A stretch of DNA of 64,000 bases, taken from Litoribrevibacter albus (GTDB lineage Bacteria > Pseudomonadota > Gammaproteobacteria > Pseudomonadales > Litoribrevibacteraceae). Made by a program: the position numbers and the translations under genes. This document shows positions 9,112 to 18,075 of this stretch, one piece after another; positions within the stretch are counted from its first letter, which is position 1, and every line of letters begins with the position of its first letter. The notes below the pieces were generated by a model that was given only the letters and a program-made list of their open reading frames with translations, ran no database searches and had not been told where the DNA came from. The stretch lies in assembly GCF_030159995.1 (NCBI RefSeq), contig NZ_BSNM01000015.1, forward strand, positions 1-64,000, given 5' to 3'.

Positions 9112-11115
9112 ATGACCATTTACAATCCAAATACAGAGAAAGCCCTAACAGTAAAACATAAGCCGTTACCCTGGACGATTTCCTTGATCATGCTGGGCAG
9201 CTTAACGATGGGTAGTCTGACAATTGGCAGCATGTCCGGGTGTGCATTGAATGAAGCCCCTGAAAGTGGCAACGGCACATCCGCATCTCAAACAACGCGT
9301 GATGATCTAGACAGCACTCAACCCTCACTCACTGTTGAGGCCGAAGATGTTGAGGCCGGAGATGTTGAAACCGACGAAACCGATCGCTCTGTAGCTCAGG
9401 TTGAGTATCAACAGGAACGTCTTGAACGGGCCATGGAATCCAAGCCGGTAGCACCTAAAGTGAAAGTCGCGCGGCAGAAGGCCGAAAAGTTGTCCGGTGA
9501 TATGGCTGTGAGTCAAGGTTATCAAGGGGCTGCGCCATCCGCCTATCCTGCTGCTACGATGTCGACTGCAACTACGATGTCGATTGCAGCGATGCCAAAC
9601 GCGTCCATGAGTACCATGCCTGCCCCCGGTTTTGTGCCACCGGATCTTCCTGAATCTTACCCTGGAATGATGGACGAAGAGGATCTGCAAAATGAAAATT
9701 ACGCCGACCTTGAAATCAACAGCATCAAATCGGTGGCCGAACAACCTGTGTCGACCTTCAGTATTGACGTCGATACCGGCAGCTACAGCAACGTGCGCCG
9801 CATCCTGAACCAGGGTGTTCTCCCTCCTAAGAATGCGGTTCGGGTGGAGGAGATGGTTAACTACTTTGACTATCACTACCCTCAGCCAGATCAGTCTAAG
9901 GCACCGTTTAGTGTGAATACTGAATTGGCAAAAGCGCCCTGGTCTGACGACCATTTATTGTTAAGGGTCGGGCTGCAAGGCTTTGAACCGGCCAAGGAGC
10001 ATCGACCTCAAGCGAACCTGGTTTTCCTTTTGGATGTATCGGGTTCTATGAGTTCACCAGACAAACTGCCTTTGCTGAAAAAATCCCTTTTGATGTTAAC
10101 CAACCAACTGACCGATAAAGACAAAGTCTCGATTGTGGTTTACGCCGGTGCTTCGGGAGTGGTGCTTGAACCGACCGCCGGTAATGAAAAATTTAAGATC
10201 GAACAGGCATTGCAACAACTGCAAGCCGGTGGCTCAACCAACGGTCAGCAAGGCATTCAATTGGCATACCGTTTGGCTGAGCAGTCGTTTGTGAAAGACG
10301 GAATTAATCGGGTATTGCTGGCGACTGATGGTGATTTCAATGTTGGAATGAGTGATGTGGAAGCACTTAAGGGATTGATTGAACGTAAACGTAAAAACGG
10401 AATTTCGTTGACCACCTTAGGCTTTGGTCGAGGCAACTACAACGATCACCTTATGGAGCAATTAGCGGACGTTGGTAACGGCAATTATGCCTACATTGAT
10501 ACGCTGCACGAAGCCCGAAAAGTGCTGGTGGAAGAACTGAGTTCGACGCTGATGACCATAGCCAAAGACGTGAAAATTCAAGTGGAGTTTAATCCTCAAT
10601 GGGTGGCTGAATATCGTTTGATCGGTTATGAAAACCGTATGTTGGCGCGTGAAGATTTTAACAATGACAAGGTCGATTCCGGTGAGATTGGCGCAGGCCA
10701 TAAGGTTACGGCGATTTATGAGTTGGCCTTGGTGGATTCTCAAGGTCAGCGTCTGGAGCCTTTACGTTATCAATCAAACGATATGAGAAACGATACCAAG
10801 GTCAAAAACTCTCCTGAACTGGCGTTTTTAAAACTTCGTTATAAACAACCCAGCGAAGATAAGAGTCATTTGATTGAACAGCCGATTGTTCTGAATAAAG
10901 AGGTCAATGCCTTCGCATCGGCAAGTCAGGATTTCCGTTTTGCCGCCGTGGTCGCTGGCTTTGGTCAAAAGCTTCGCAATAATAAATATCTGCAAGGGTT
11001 TGAATATCAGGATATGATCAATTTTGCTCAGAAGGCCAAAGGCGATGATCCATTTGGTTATCGCAATGAGTTTATCCAGCTGGTGCGACTTGCTGATTCC
11101 CTTTCGAATGAGTGA
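9112..11115 (+). CDS. vWA-domain lipoprotein (YfbK-like)
   Basis: About 667 residues. The hydrophobic leader ends in the lipobox GSMSGC, so it is a predicted lipoprotein. A low-complexity acidic and Met/Ala/Pro-rich linker (about 30-190) follows. The YfbK-type N-terminal region (SIDVDTGSYSNVRR) leads into a von Willebrand A domain with the metal-adhesion motif DVSGS, then the DUF3520-like C-terminus. I chose the ATG at 9112 because GGAG sits 6 bp upstream; a TTG at 9091 would add seven residues before the leader. It lies upstream of an ECF sigma factor gene, with a stem-loop between them. The exact role is unknown. Confidence 0.87.
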   Translation: MTIYNPNTEKALTVKHKPLPWTISLIMLGSLTMGSLTIGSMSGCALNEAPESGNGTSASQTTRDDLDSTQPSLTVEAEDVEAGDVETDETDRSVAQVEYQQERLERAMESKPVAPKVKVARQKAEKLSGDMAVSQGYQGAAPSAYPAATMSTATTMSIAAMPNASMSTMPAPGFVPPDLPESYPGMMDEEDLQNENYADLEINSIKSVAEQPVSTFSIDVDTGSYSNVRRILNQGVLPPKNAVRVEEMVNYFDYHYPQPDQSKAPFSVNTELAKAPWSDDHLLLRVGLQGFEPAKEHRPQANLVFLLDVSGSMSSPDKLPLLKKSLLMLTNQLTDKDKVSIVVYAGASGVVLEPTAGNEKFKIEQALQQLQAGGSTNGQQGIQLAYRLAEQSFVKDGINRVLLATDGDFNVGMSDVEALKGLIERKRKNGISLTTLGFGRGNYNDHLMEQLADVGNGNYAYIDTLHEARKVLVEELSSTLMTIAKDVKIQVEFNPQWVAEYRLIGYENRMLAREDFNNDKVDSGEIGAGHKVTAIYELALVDSQGQRLEPLRYQSNDMRNDTKVKNSPELAFLKLRYKQPSEDKSHLIEQPIVLNKEVNAFASASQDFRFAAVVAGFGQKLRNNKYLQGFEYQDMINFAQKAKGDDPFGYRNEFIQLVRLADSLSNE

Positions 11116-11137
11116 TTGAGGTAATCTGCCTAAATAC

Positions 11138-11166
11138 CATCGGGGGATGAAGCTCATCCCCTGATG
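11138..11166 (+). terminator. strong stem-loop without T-tract
   Basis: CATCGGGGGATGA (11138-11150) pairs with TCATCCCCTGATG (11154-11166) across a 3-base loop, with one G-U pair. It lies 23 bp after the vWA stop. With no T-run it may attenuate or protect the transcript rather than fully terminate before the sigma factor gene. Confidence 0.5.
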
Positions 11167-11272
11167 GATGAAGCACTTTTAGATAGCAGGTGTGCAGATG
11201 ACTCTGCTTGTGGATAACCTGCCGGATTAAATAGCATTAACGAGAACGATGATTTTAGAGGTTCCTTAACGC

Positions 11273-11935
11273 ATGGATGTGAATGAATCGCCTGAACCCG
11301 AGTGGGGAGCGGATGTGAATTCCAAACAGGATGAGACTAGTGATGAGCAGTTGATGATTGCCTATCAACAAGGCGATTTGAAGGCTTTTGAACGTTTGTA
11401 CGAACGTCACAAGGGCAGCCTCTATCGTTACTTCTGTCGTCAGATTCAGGATGTATCGTTGGCGCAGGATCTCTATCAGGAGTTGTGGAGCCGAATCATC
11501 AAATCCTCTGAGCGCTATCAAGTTACGGCCAAATGGACCACTTGGGTATACACCGTGGCTCATAACCTGGTGATTGATCATGTCAGAGCCGCTAGGCCTG
11601 TCGAGTCATGGGAAGAAAACGGGGAGCCAGAGCATCCACAGGAAAATACGCATCAAGCCTCTTCAACTTCGTCCTTAGGGCGACCGGAACAAGAAGAGAT
11701 GAATCGTCAATTATCCGAGCAACTGAAAGGGTGCATCAGGAAGTTGCCTCAGGCTCAGCAAGAAGTATTTCTGTTGAATGAAGAAACTGACCTATCTTTG
11801 GCGATGATTGCCGATGTGGTAGCTATTTCACTTGAAGCGGCTAAGAGTCGATTGCGTTACGCCCGAGCTCAATTGAAACAATGCCTGGCGGACTATTGGG
11901 CGGCGATGACTGCATCGGGAGGGGATCATGACTAA
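11273..11935 (+). CDS. ECF-type RNA polymerase sigma factor
   Basis: A 220-residue sigma-70 family factor with only regions 2 and 4. Region 2 runs from about LYERHKGSLYRYF through LYQELWSRII, with the DNA-melting part near TTWVYTVAHNLVIDH. Region 4 has its helix-turn-helix near SLAMIADVVAISLEAAKSRL. It would direct RNA polymerase to a small stress or envelope regulon. Its stop overlaps the start of the next gene by 8 bp, so the two are translationally coupled. That is the usual arrangement of a sigma factor with its membrane regulator. Confidence 0.9.
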   Translation: MDVNESPEPEWGADVNSKQDETSDEQLMIAYQQGDLKAFERLYERHKGSLYRYFCRQIQDVSLAQDLYQELWSRIIKSSERYQVTAKWTTWVYTVAHNLVIDHVRAARPVESWEENGEPEHPQENTHQASSTSSLGRPEQEEMNRQLSEQLKGCIRKLPQAQQEVFLLNEETDLSLAMIADVVAISLEAAKSRLRYARAQLKQCLADYWAAMTASGGDHD

Positions 11936-12920
11936 ACGTAAACCTCTTTCTAAAGACGACATTGATTTGTCTGCCTTGTATCAGCAAGGCGCTAATGAAT
12001 TACCCCCGGAGCATTTGGATCAGGCTGTGCTTTCTTTGGCGAATGAAATACTGGCGAAGGATATGCAGGCGAAGGAAGGTCAAGTGAACGAGACTCCAGC
12101 TTCGCCTGAGACCGAAGGCCCGTTAAAAGTGAAGATTTCACCTTGGCGTCGTTGGCAATGGCCGCTCTCTGCGGCGGCAGTGGTCGTTATCTCCAGCTCA
12201 ATCATCCTGGATTTACATCAACAGCAAAAATTGGACGTTGAGTTTGCTCCAGCTCCGTCTCCTTCCATTATCCAAGAGTATCGGGAGATGCCTTCTGATG
12301 ATCTTCCGATGGAGGAAAAAAGCGGGACGGGTTATAGCATTGAATCGTTCCAGGCCGAACCTATTCAGGCCGAACCTATTCAGGTCGAACCTATTCAGGC
12401 CGAACCTAGCCAGTTTCAATCCAGACAAATAGATGAAGTACAAATGAATGCGATAGATTCATTTGAGATGGATTCTGCTGGAAGTGAGATGGCGGAAGAG
12501 ACTCAAATCATAGAGTCTGTAGAATCGGAATCAGTAAAACCAGCCATGAAGTTGAAGTCTTCTGAGGGGGTTCTTCCTGCTGTTCCTGCGATGCGTCTTC
12601 CTGCCATTGAACCTTCGTCTATATCTGAACAAGAGCTGCCAGCCTTGCAGGATCAGCAACCCGCTGCGGTTCAAATGATGGATGTGGATCGTAAAGAAGA
12701 GACACCGTCTCTTCAGCGTCAAAAGAAACAACAACGTGATTTGAAAACGAAACCTGAAATTCCGTCGCCTCAAGCTTGGTTAGCGAGTATTGATAGCTTG
12801 ATTGAGAATGGAAAACTCAGCGAGGCTGAGCAAGAGTTGCTGGAATTCCGTAAACACTATCCTGAGGTTGAATTGCCTGCGCGGCTTAAAGCTTTGCTGG
12901 GTGAAGAATCTCAGCAATAA
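11928..12920 (+). CDS. membrane protein coupled to ECF sigma factor, anti-sigma-like
   Basis: A 330-residue single-pass protein. A cytoplasmic N-terminus of about 75 residues precedes one transmembrane helix (about 84-100, WPLSAAAVVVISS). A long low-complexity, acidic and Gln/Pro-rich region follows, containing four tandem copies of a QAEPI-type pentapeptide. A helical C-terminal tail of about 50 residues is TPR-like. There is no HxxxCxxC zinc motif. Coupling to the sigma gene and the topology suggest an anti-sigma or regulatory partner. No anti-sigma domain is recognisable, so this is inference. Confidence 0.7.
   Translation: MTKRKPLSKDDIDLSALYQQGANELPPEHLDQAVLSLANEILAKDMQAKEGQVNETPASPETEGPLKVKISPWRRWQWPLSAAAVVVISSSIILDLHQQQKLDVEFAPAPSPSIIQEYREMPSDDLPMEEKSGTGYSIESFQAEPIQAEPIQVEPIQAEPSQFQSRQIDEVQMNAIDSFEMDSAGSEMAEETQIIESVESESVKPAMKLKSSEGVLPAVPAMRLPAIEPSSISEQELPALQDQQPAAVQMMDVDRKEETPSLQRQKKQQRDLKTKPEIPSPQAWLASIDSLIENGKLSEAEQELLEFRKHYPEVELPARLKALLGEESQQ
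12351..12410 (+). repeat. four in-frame 15-bp tandem repeats
   Basis: Copies of CAGGCCGAACCTATT begin at 12351, 12366, 12381 (one change) and 12396 (two changes). They encode the pentapeptide repeat in the periplasmic region of the anti-sigma-like protein. Copy number could vary by slippage without breaking the frame. Confidence 0.9.
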
Positions 12921-12960
12921 AGCCCCAAAGGTTAGGGCTGTGAACTGAACTTATCCACAT

Positions 12961-12996
12961 AAAAAGACCAACCGGTTAGTGCGGGTTGGTCTTTAG
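12961..12996. terminator. bidirectional rho-independent terminator
   Basis: AAAGACCAACC (12963-12973) pairs with GGTTGGTCTTT (12984-12994), with an A-run on the left and T-rich sequence on the right. It lies between the convergent anti-sigma-like and carbonic anhydrase genes and can serve both. Confidence 0.8.
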
Positions 12997-13027
12997 TTTG
13001 TTCAGAGCTTACTTAATCGCAATAAGG

Positions 13028-13684
13028 TTAGGCTTTGGTGTTAAGTATCTTGGCTAACGCTTTGTCGTAGATATCATTGGAGCCTTCCAGCCCACGAATG
13101 GTGATATCAAGGTCATTCACCAACCCATTATCAATGCCGTAGATCCAGCCATGAACGCTGAGGTTTTGACCTCGATCCCAGGCTTCCTGAATAACACTGG
13201 TACTGACCACATTCATCACTTGTTCGATGACGTTCAGTTCGCATAGGCGGTCACAGGTCACATCGAAGTCTTCAAATTGCTGCATTTCTTTTTGATGTTT
13301 TTTGTAGACGTCCTGAATGTGGCGAAGCCAATTATCAATGAGCCCGAATCTTTGTTCCTCAATAGAGGCTCGGACACCACCACAGCCATAGTGACCCGTG
13401 ACGATAATGTGTTTTACCTTGAGCACGTCGACTGCGTATTGCATCACGGAGAGGCAGTTTAAGTCCGTGTGTACCACCATGTTGGCTACGTTTCGGTGAA
13501 CGAAAAGATCACCCGGTAGCAAGTTAACGATCTGGTTAGCAGGAACCCGGCTATCAGAGCAACCAATCCATAGGTATTCTGGTGTTTGCTGTTGTTTGAG
13601 TCGATCAAAGAATTGAGGGTCTTGCTCTTTAACTGAGGCCGCCCATTGTTTGTTTTTTTCTAGAAGTTCTTTAACTTGAGGCAT
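13028..13684 (-). CDS. can: beta-class carbonic anhydrase
   Basis: A 218-residue enzyme that interconverts carbon dioxide and bicarbonate. All four positions of the zinc site are present: Cys42 and Asp44 in CSDSR, His98 and Cys101 in GHYGCGG. The Asp44/Arg46 dyad is intact. Trp39 and Arg64 match residues that form the non-catalytic bicarbonate site in the E. coli and Haemophilus enzymes, so similar allosteric inhibition is likely. The length equals that of E. coli Can. It is cytoplasmic and monocistronic, with a shared terminator downstream. Confidence 0.96.
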   Translation of the reverse strand: MPQVKELLEKNKQWAASVKEQDPQFFDRLKQQQTPEYLWIGCSDSRVPANQIVNLLPGDLFVHRNVANMVVHTDLNCLSVMQYAVDVLKVKHIIVTGHYGCGGVRASIEEQRFGLIDNWLRHIQDVYKKHQKEMQQFEDFDVTCDRLCELNVIEQVMNVVSTSVIQEAWDRGQNLSVHGWIYGIDNGLVNDLDITIRGLEGSNDIYDKALAKILNTKA

Positions 13685-13886
13685 CTTAATTCCTTCGACT
13701 CGCTTGAATCCTTTTGGGATTACGTCTGTTGAGAGGATTGAGCATGGTTGTGCTCTGATCGGTGATTATCTATGAACTCTTTTGCTAACTCAATTGTAAA
13801 CTCAATGAAAAAGTCTTAGTCACTGCGAAACTTGGTTAGCCGCGATAGAACATGCGTGGCGACTGGCATCAGCATGGCTGGGGAGG

Positions 13887-14270
13887 TTAGGTGTTTTCCT
13901 GAGTCTCTTCCTCGTCGCTAAACCAGCGCTGGGTTTGTTGTTTCGCTTTGGCTTTGTGTAGCGGTTTTATGTGCATGCTGACCGTCGCAATGGCGGCAAG
14001 TAGCGTGGTTAAATCATCGGTATAACCGCCAGGGATAAAGTCCGGGATGGCATCAACCGGAACCAGAAAATAGATCAGGGCACCATAGATGACCGTCCTG
14101 GCCCAAGCGGGGGTTTGATCATCTCTGGCTGAATAATAGAGTTTGAGCGTGGTTTCTACGGCTTCTTTGCCAATACGCTTTGAGTGTCGTTTTAGCTTTC
14201 GCCAAACACTGCGATTGGTTATTGGCTGATTGGCGGTCGGCTGATTGATGGTCGGCTGGTTGTCAGTCAT
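13887..14270 (-). CDS. YkvA-like DUF1232 membrane protein
   Basis: About 127 residues. A polar N-terminus with Gln/Pro/Thr repeats (QPTINQPTANQP) is followed by the DUF1232 core: WARTVIYGALIYFLVPVDAIPDF, with the conserved (P)DxIPD segment, then GYTDDL. I chose the ATG at 14270 because GAGG lies 8 bp upstream. A further ATG at 14339 would add 23 residues overlapping the divergent promoter region. The family is widespread and its function is not established. It is divergent from the LuxR-type regulator. Confidence 0.8.
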   Translation of the reverse strand: MTDNQPTINQPTANQPITNRSVWRKLKRHSKRIGKEAVETTLKLYYSARDDQTPAWARTVIYGALIYFLVPVDAIPDFIPGGYTDDLTTLLAAIATVSMHIKPLHKAKAKQQTQRWFSDEEETQENT

Positions 14271-14386
14271 CGTAAGTACCTCACCTTTGAAGCCATTTTT
14301 GAACGTAGTCACATGATAATATGCCTGCTCAGTGTACAATTGTAATCCTTGGCAACTGATAATAAAAATAATAGATCGGTGAATAT

Positions 14387-15061
14387 ATGAATTCCAAGGC
14401 TCATGCTCAACAAGGCCTCAATCTGTTGTTGATTGATGACCATCAGATTTATCTCGATGGCTTGAGTATGTCTTTGTCTTTGATGGAATCGGTAGCGTCT
14501 GTTTATCAGGCCACCTGTTTGGAAGAGGCGGAGACTATCCTGGGCACTATAACGCCCGACATTATTTTGTTGGATTTGCATTTCCCCCAAGTGGATGGCT
14601 TTCACATCATGTCTCACATTGAAGCGCAGTGCTCCGGTGTGCCGATCATTATTTTATCCGGTTCAAATCAGCCTGATGATGTGCGACAGGCCATGCGTAG
14701 AGGTGCCAAAGGGTTTCTAAGTAAATCGGCTAACGGCATTGAAATTCGTGAAGCCATTGCGAAAGTAGCTAATGGTGAGTCGCTTCAGCCGTTGATCAGT
14801 GTCGCTGTGGATAACGGTGAGCAAAACTCGTTGCTCAGTCAGGTTCGTATCAGTATTGCCCGAGAACATCGCATTACTCAGCGCCAGGCCGAGGTGTTAG
14901 TGTTGTTAGCGGAAGGCATGTCCAATAAGCACATTTGTCGTCGTTTGGAACTGACCGAAGCAACTGTTAAGTTCCACCTGAAAGCATTATTTTTGGCGCT
15001 GGATGTTCACAACCGGACGGAATGTGTCTCTGTTGCCCGCCGCTTGAATATTCTCGTTTAA
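14387..15061 (+). CDS. LuxR/NarL-family response regulator
   Basis: A 224-residue regulator. The receiver domain has the acidic pair Asp17-Asp18, the phospho-acceptor Asp63 in LLDLHFP, and SKSANG near the conserved lysine. The C-terminal LuxR-type helix-turn-helix runs from ITQRQAEVLVLLAEGMSN through TVKFHLKALF. It should bind DNA when phosphorylated. A histidine kinase gene lies convergently downstream, 148 bp away, and is the probable partner. The regulated genes are unknown. Confidence 0.92.
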   Translation: MNSKAHAQQGLNLLLIDDHQIYLDGLSMSLSLMESVASVYQATCLEEAETILGTITPDIILLDLHFPQVDGFHIMSHIEAQCSGVPIIILSGSNQPDDVRQAMRRGAKGFLSKSANGIEIREAIAKVANGESLQPLISVAVDNGEQNSLLSQVRISIAREHRITQRQAEVLVLLAEGMSNKHICRRLELTEATVKFHLKALFLALDVHNRTECVSVARRLNILV

Positions 15062-15103
15062 GCGGGGGCGTCATTAGCCGGTATTTCAACCTATGGCTAT
15101 TTC

Positions 15104-15178
15104 ATTTATCTGATTTTGATTAATCTCATTTGTATTAATTGCATTAGCATTAATTTCAATAGCATTAATTCTATTTGA
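15104..15178. repeat. 15-bp degenerate tandem repeats (ATTAAT register)
   Basis: ATTAAT recurs exactly every 15 bp at 15119, 15134, 15149 and 15164, with partly conserved following bases (consensus ATTAATNNCATTNGN). A weaker copy starts at 15104. The array fills most of the gap between the convergent regulator and kinase genes. Confidence 0.75.
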
Positions 15179-15209
15179 TTTGATTTGAATGGCCCGGTCG
15201 ATACAGTGG

Positions 15210-16601
15210 CTATCCAATACTGATTAATGCGTCTTCCTTGGCCAGCAAAACAGGTTCCGGAATCACAGGAATGGCTAGCTGAAAGCGGGTGCCTTGGCCA
15301 AGTTTGGAATGCACTGAAAGCTCAATGTCCAGTAAATGAGTCAGCTGTTTTACGATGCTTAACCCCAGTCCCATGCCTCGTTCTCGGTTAGGCGTGACCT
15401 GGTAATATTGATCAAAAATGGCATCCAGATGTTCTTCTGAAATCCCGCAGCCATTGTCCTGAATTTCAATCAGCACATGTTTGTTTTTCTTATGACTGTT
15501 AAGGGTTAATTGCGTGGCGGATGAATGCTGAATGACATTGCTGATAAGGTTTCGGATAACCCGTTCAAGCAGTAGTACATCGGTTTTAATGATTGCATCG
15601 GTTTGTTTCACGGTATTGGTTTGCAAGCCAGCGGCATCTAATTGTGGAGACATGCTGTGCAGTACCGACTGAATCAGTTCGGGAACGGCGACCGCTTCTG
15701 AGTAAATTTCTACTTCACCCATTTCGAGACGGCTGTATTCCAGTAATGAGTCCAGTAATCGATTCAACATGTCCACGGAGGCTGTAAGGCGTTGTGTCAT
15801 TTGTTTTTGCGAATCGTCTTCAACCACTTGATGCAATGCTTCAGAAATTAGATTGATGGCATTAATGGGTTGTCTCAAATCGTGGCCAGCAGCGGCCAGA
15901 AACTGAGTTTTTGCTTCTTTATCGGCGATGGCTTGTTGTTCACTCAGTTTGATCAGTTGATGCTTAAGGTAGCTTGTTCTTAGGGTATGTTCGTGTAGGT
16001 AACTCCCAACAGTACCGATGGCGCACATTGATGCCAGAAAAAAGAGTTCTGGCAGCAGGTTTTCTGTGTGTCCCACAAGAATTTCCATAATACCGAAGGT
16101 CCACCACATCCCCCAGGTTGATAACAGAACCAATTTAAAGGGCAGGCCAAGCAAGAAGAAGCCAAATAGAATCACCGAGTAAAGCCCTTCATAGGGAAGG
16201 TCATAGCCTTCCAGTTGAGAACCACCGATGATTGAGATGACCCCTAGACCCATTAATACGTAGCAGGCAAAGGTGGCATGAATCACATAACCCGTTTTCT
16301 GATCTTTGTTGAATAGCCCCAACGCAAGAATGGCCACCGGTACTAACATTCCTGCTCGAATCAGAATGGTAAATTGCCAGATGTGATCCGGCAGAAACAG
16401 AAAGTCGACCCAGGCGTAAAGCGATAACAGCACCATGCTGAATAGGCTGACATAAAAGACGCGACGCTGAATCAGGTTAGCAAGATAAGATTGGAACTCG
16501 GTTTCCAGATCTGGCGAAAATTTAAGACGACGAAAGCCCCGTAGCAATTGATGCTGAATACGTTTGGACTGTTCATGCGGTGATGAAGATAGGGTGTTCA
16601 T
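15210..16601 (-). CDS. membrane histidine kinase, partner of the LuxR-type regulator
   Basis: A 463-residue kinase. A cytoplasmic N-terminus of about 45 residues precedes about six hydrophobic helices (roughly 48-70, 78-97, 105-125, 140-160, 161-175, 185-202). The phosphorylation box is AAAGHDLRQP with His240. The ATPase domain shows NLISNVIQHS, DNGCGI and GMGLGLSIVKQL. No separate sensor domain or receiver is seen, so the membrane part is presumably the sensor. It is convergent with the response regulator gene, which I infer is its partner. Confidence 0.9.
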   Translation of the reverse strand: MNTLSSSPHEQSKRIQHQLLRGFRRLKFSPDLETEFQSYLANLIQRRVFYVSLFSMVLLSLYAWVDFLFLPDHIWQFTILIRAGMLVPVAILALGLFNKDQKTGYVIHATFACYVLMGLGVISIIGGSQLEGYDLPYEGLYSVILFGFFLLGLPFKLVLLSTWGMWWTFGIMEILVGHTENLLPELFFLASMCAIGTVGSYLHEHTLRTSYLKHQLIKLSEQQAIADKEAKTQFLAAAGHDLRQPINAINLISEALHQVVEDDSQKQMTQRLTASVDMLNRLLDSLLEYSRLEMGEVEIYSEAVAVPELIQSVLHSMSPQLDAAGLQTNTVKQTDAIIKTDVLLLERVIRNLISNVIQHSSATQLTLNSHKKNKHVLIEIQDNGCGISEEHLDAIFDQYYQVTPNRERGMGLGLSIVKQLTHLLDIELSVHSKLGQGTRFQLAIPVIPEPVLLAKEDALISIG

Positions 16602-16821
16602 AGAGGTTATCTGGTTGTGCCGACATTATCGGTCTTTTGTTATTGTTATTTCGCCAATTTTATCAAGATCTCACCGGAATACCCACACAGCGCTTCATTC
16701 TTCTGATAAACGTGAGAATGCCTTCACTGTTCTTGGGTGACGCTTCTCCTAAAAAGTAAGTGAGTACTTATTGTCTTTGATGGTTATGGTGTTTCCCATC
16801 TTCGGGTTCAGTCTCATCTTT

Positions 16822-17913
16822 TTAGAGTTTCTCCAGGTTATCTCTGGTTTTCGCGATTAAGCGGTCGTGACCTTCGAAGAACTGATTTCTCAAGTCCTGT
16901 TTGACCGATTCCAGGGTTTCTTGTGACAGCTCGGATTCATCGTATTGGTTTAAGGCTTCGCGATAGGTGATGTAGGTTTGATCAAAGGCCTGTTGTTGAT
17001 CGAAGTCTGCCAGCGACTGCTCAACAATGTCTTCAGAATAGTATTCTCTCAGATGTGCTTCATAGGCATCTCGGTTGCCTGATTCATATAGGCTCTCTGC
17101 TTGAACAGCCACTGCTTGTGACGTGGCAATTTGGTCCATGCTGGTACGAATGGTCTCAGGTAATGCTTCTTCCAATAGAATCAATGACTGTGTTTTTTCT
17201 TCCATTGTCAGGGTGTCGTCCAGTTGTACTTTCATAGTGTTGAGTGTGTATTGGGCAAAGGCATTTTCTTCCGAATAGAACGCATGATTAAGTTCGTTTG
17301 ACAGGTATTGTTGTCGAAGCTGCTGCAGTTCATTCAGGCTTTGTTCGAGGATTTGATATTGAAATTCCGGAGTCTGCTGTGCGTGTTTATCGAGTGGACG
17401 ATTCAGTACTTCAATGGCCGCCGCTTTATAGGTCAGGTAGTCTTCCAGCGCATTAATGGCTTGTGTTTTGGCCGGTTCCGGTAAGCTTGCATTGATCAGG
17501 GCTTTGATCTCGGAAATAGCGGTTTCCGGACTAACTTCGCCAATTGTGTTAAGAAAATAGTCGAATGTGTCGCGAACGTTCAGATTAAGAACTAACTGGT
17601 TGTTTCCGTCGGTGGACAGTATTCCGTCAATTTCAGTGCCGTTCAGCGAGGGCGCCAGTCGGACAAAAGCCGGACGAGGCTGATCCGGATGTGCTTTGTA
17701 ATGTTCTGATGGAGAAGAGGGCAAATCCTTAATGTTTAATTGCTGAACTTTTTTGATCGGAGATGTTTTGTGTTCATCAGTCTGTACTGTCGGCGTAGTA
17801 GCGTCCAGGGGAAAGATATCGTTCCCCGAGTTTTTTAACAACGACGGTAGTGTTGCAATTCCCACCAATACGCCAATGAGGGTCGTTGTGATGATCAGAT
17901 ATAGTTTCTTCAT
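16822..17913 (-). CDS. lifO: lipase-specific foldase (lipase chaperone)
   Basis: A 363-residue steric chaperone that folds the secreted lipase in the periplasm before type II export. An N-terminal membrane anchor (about 5-22) is followed by a variable linker (about 25-75). The Lif domain contains RDTFDYFLNTIGE, matching the family motif RxxFDYxLSAxGE with Asn-Thr replacing Ser-Ala. The rest is all-helical with the typical extended repeats. The gene lies 162 bp downstream of the lipase gene on the same strand, the usual lipase-foldase order. An inverted repeat lies in the gap. Assignment is firm. Confidence 0.93.
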   Translation of the reverse strand: MKKLYLIITTTLIGVLVGIATLPSLLKNSGNDIFPLDATTPTVQTDEHKTSPIKKVQQLNIKDLPSSPSEHYKAHPDQPRPAFVRLAPSLNGTEIDGILSTDGNNQLVLNLNVRDTFDYFLNTIGEVSPETAISEIKALINASLPEPAKTQAINALEDYLTYKAAAIEVLNRPLDKHAQQTPEFQYQILEQSLNELQQLRQQYLSNELNHAFYSEENAFAQYTLNTMKVQLDDTLTMEEKTQSLILLEEALPETIRTSMDQIATSQAVAVQAESLYESGNRDAYEAHLREYYSEDIVEQSLADFDQQQAFDQTYITYREALNQYDESELSQETLESVKQDLRNQFFEGHDRLIAKTRDNLEKL

Positions 17914-17946
17914 GATGATTGGTCTTCAAACTCGTTCTATGACGTA

Positions 17947-18037
17947 ACACAAGTACTTTCGATACCATTGCTCTTGATAAGGCAGCTCTCAACAACAGAA
18001 ATCTGGGCAAGTGTGCTCAGCACAAAAGTACTTGTGT
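17947..18037. repeat. perfect 13-bp inverted repeat in the lipase-foldase gap
   Basis: ACACAAGTACTTT (17947-17959) is exactly reverse-complementary to AAAGTACTTGTGT (18025-18037), with 65 bp between. It could form an mRNA hairpin between the lipase and foldase cistrons or be a paired operator. Confidence 0.7.
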
Positions 18038-18053
18038 AGGTTGACTCATTGTT

Positions 18054-18070
18054 GGTGCCAAGTTGGCACC
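18054..18070. repeat. perfect palindrome just after the lipase stop
   Basis: GGTGCCAA and TTGGCACC flank a single central G, immediately downstream of the lipase stop codon at 18076. It could be a protein-binding site or the core of a hairpin that limits read-through into the foldase gene. There is no T-run. Confidence 0.5.
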
Positions 18071-18075
18071 CGTTA

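Noticed and set aside
9325-9954. 209-codon minus-strand open frame inside the vWA gene
   Set aside because: Its His/Arg-rich translation is the typical shadow of a Met/Ala/Pro/Asp-rich coding strand.
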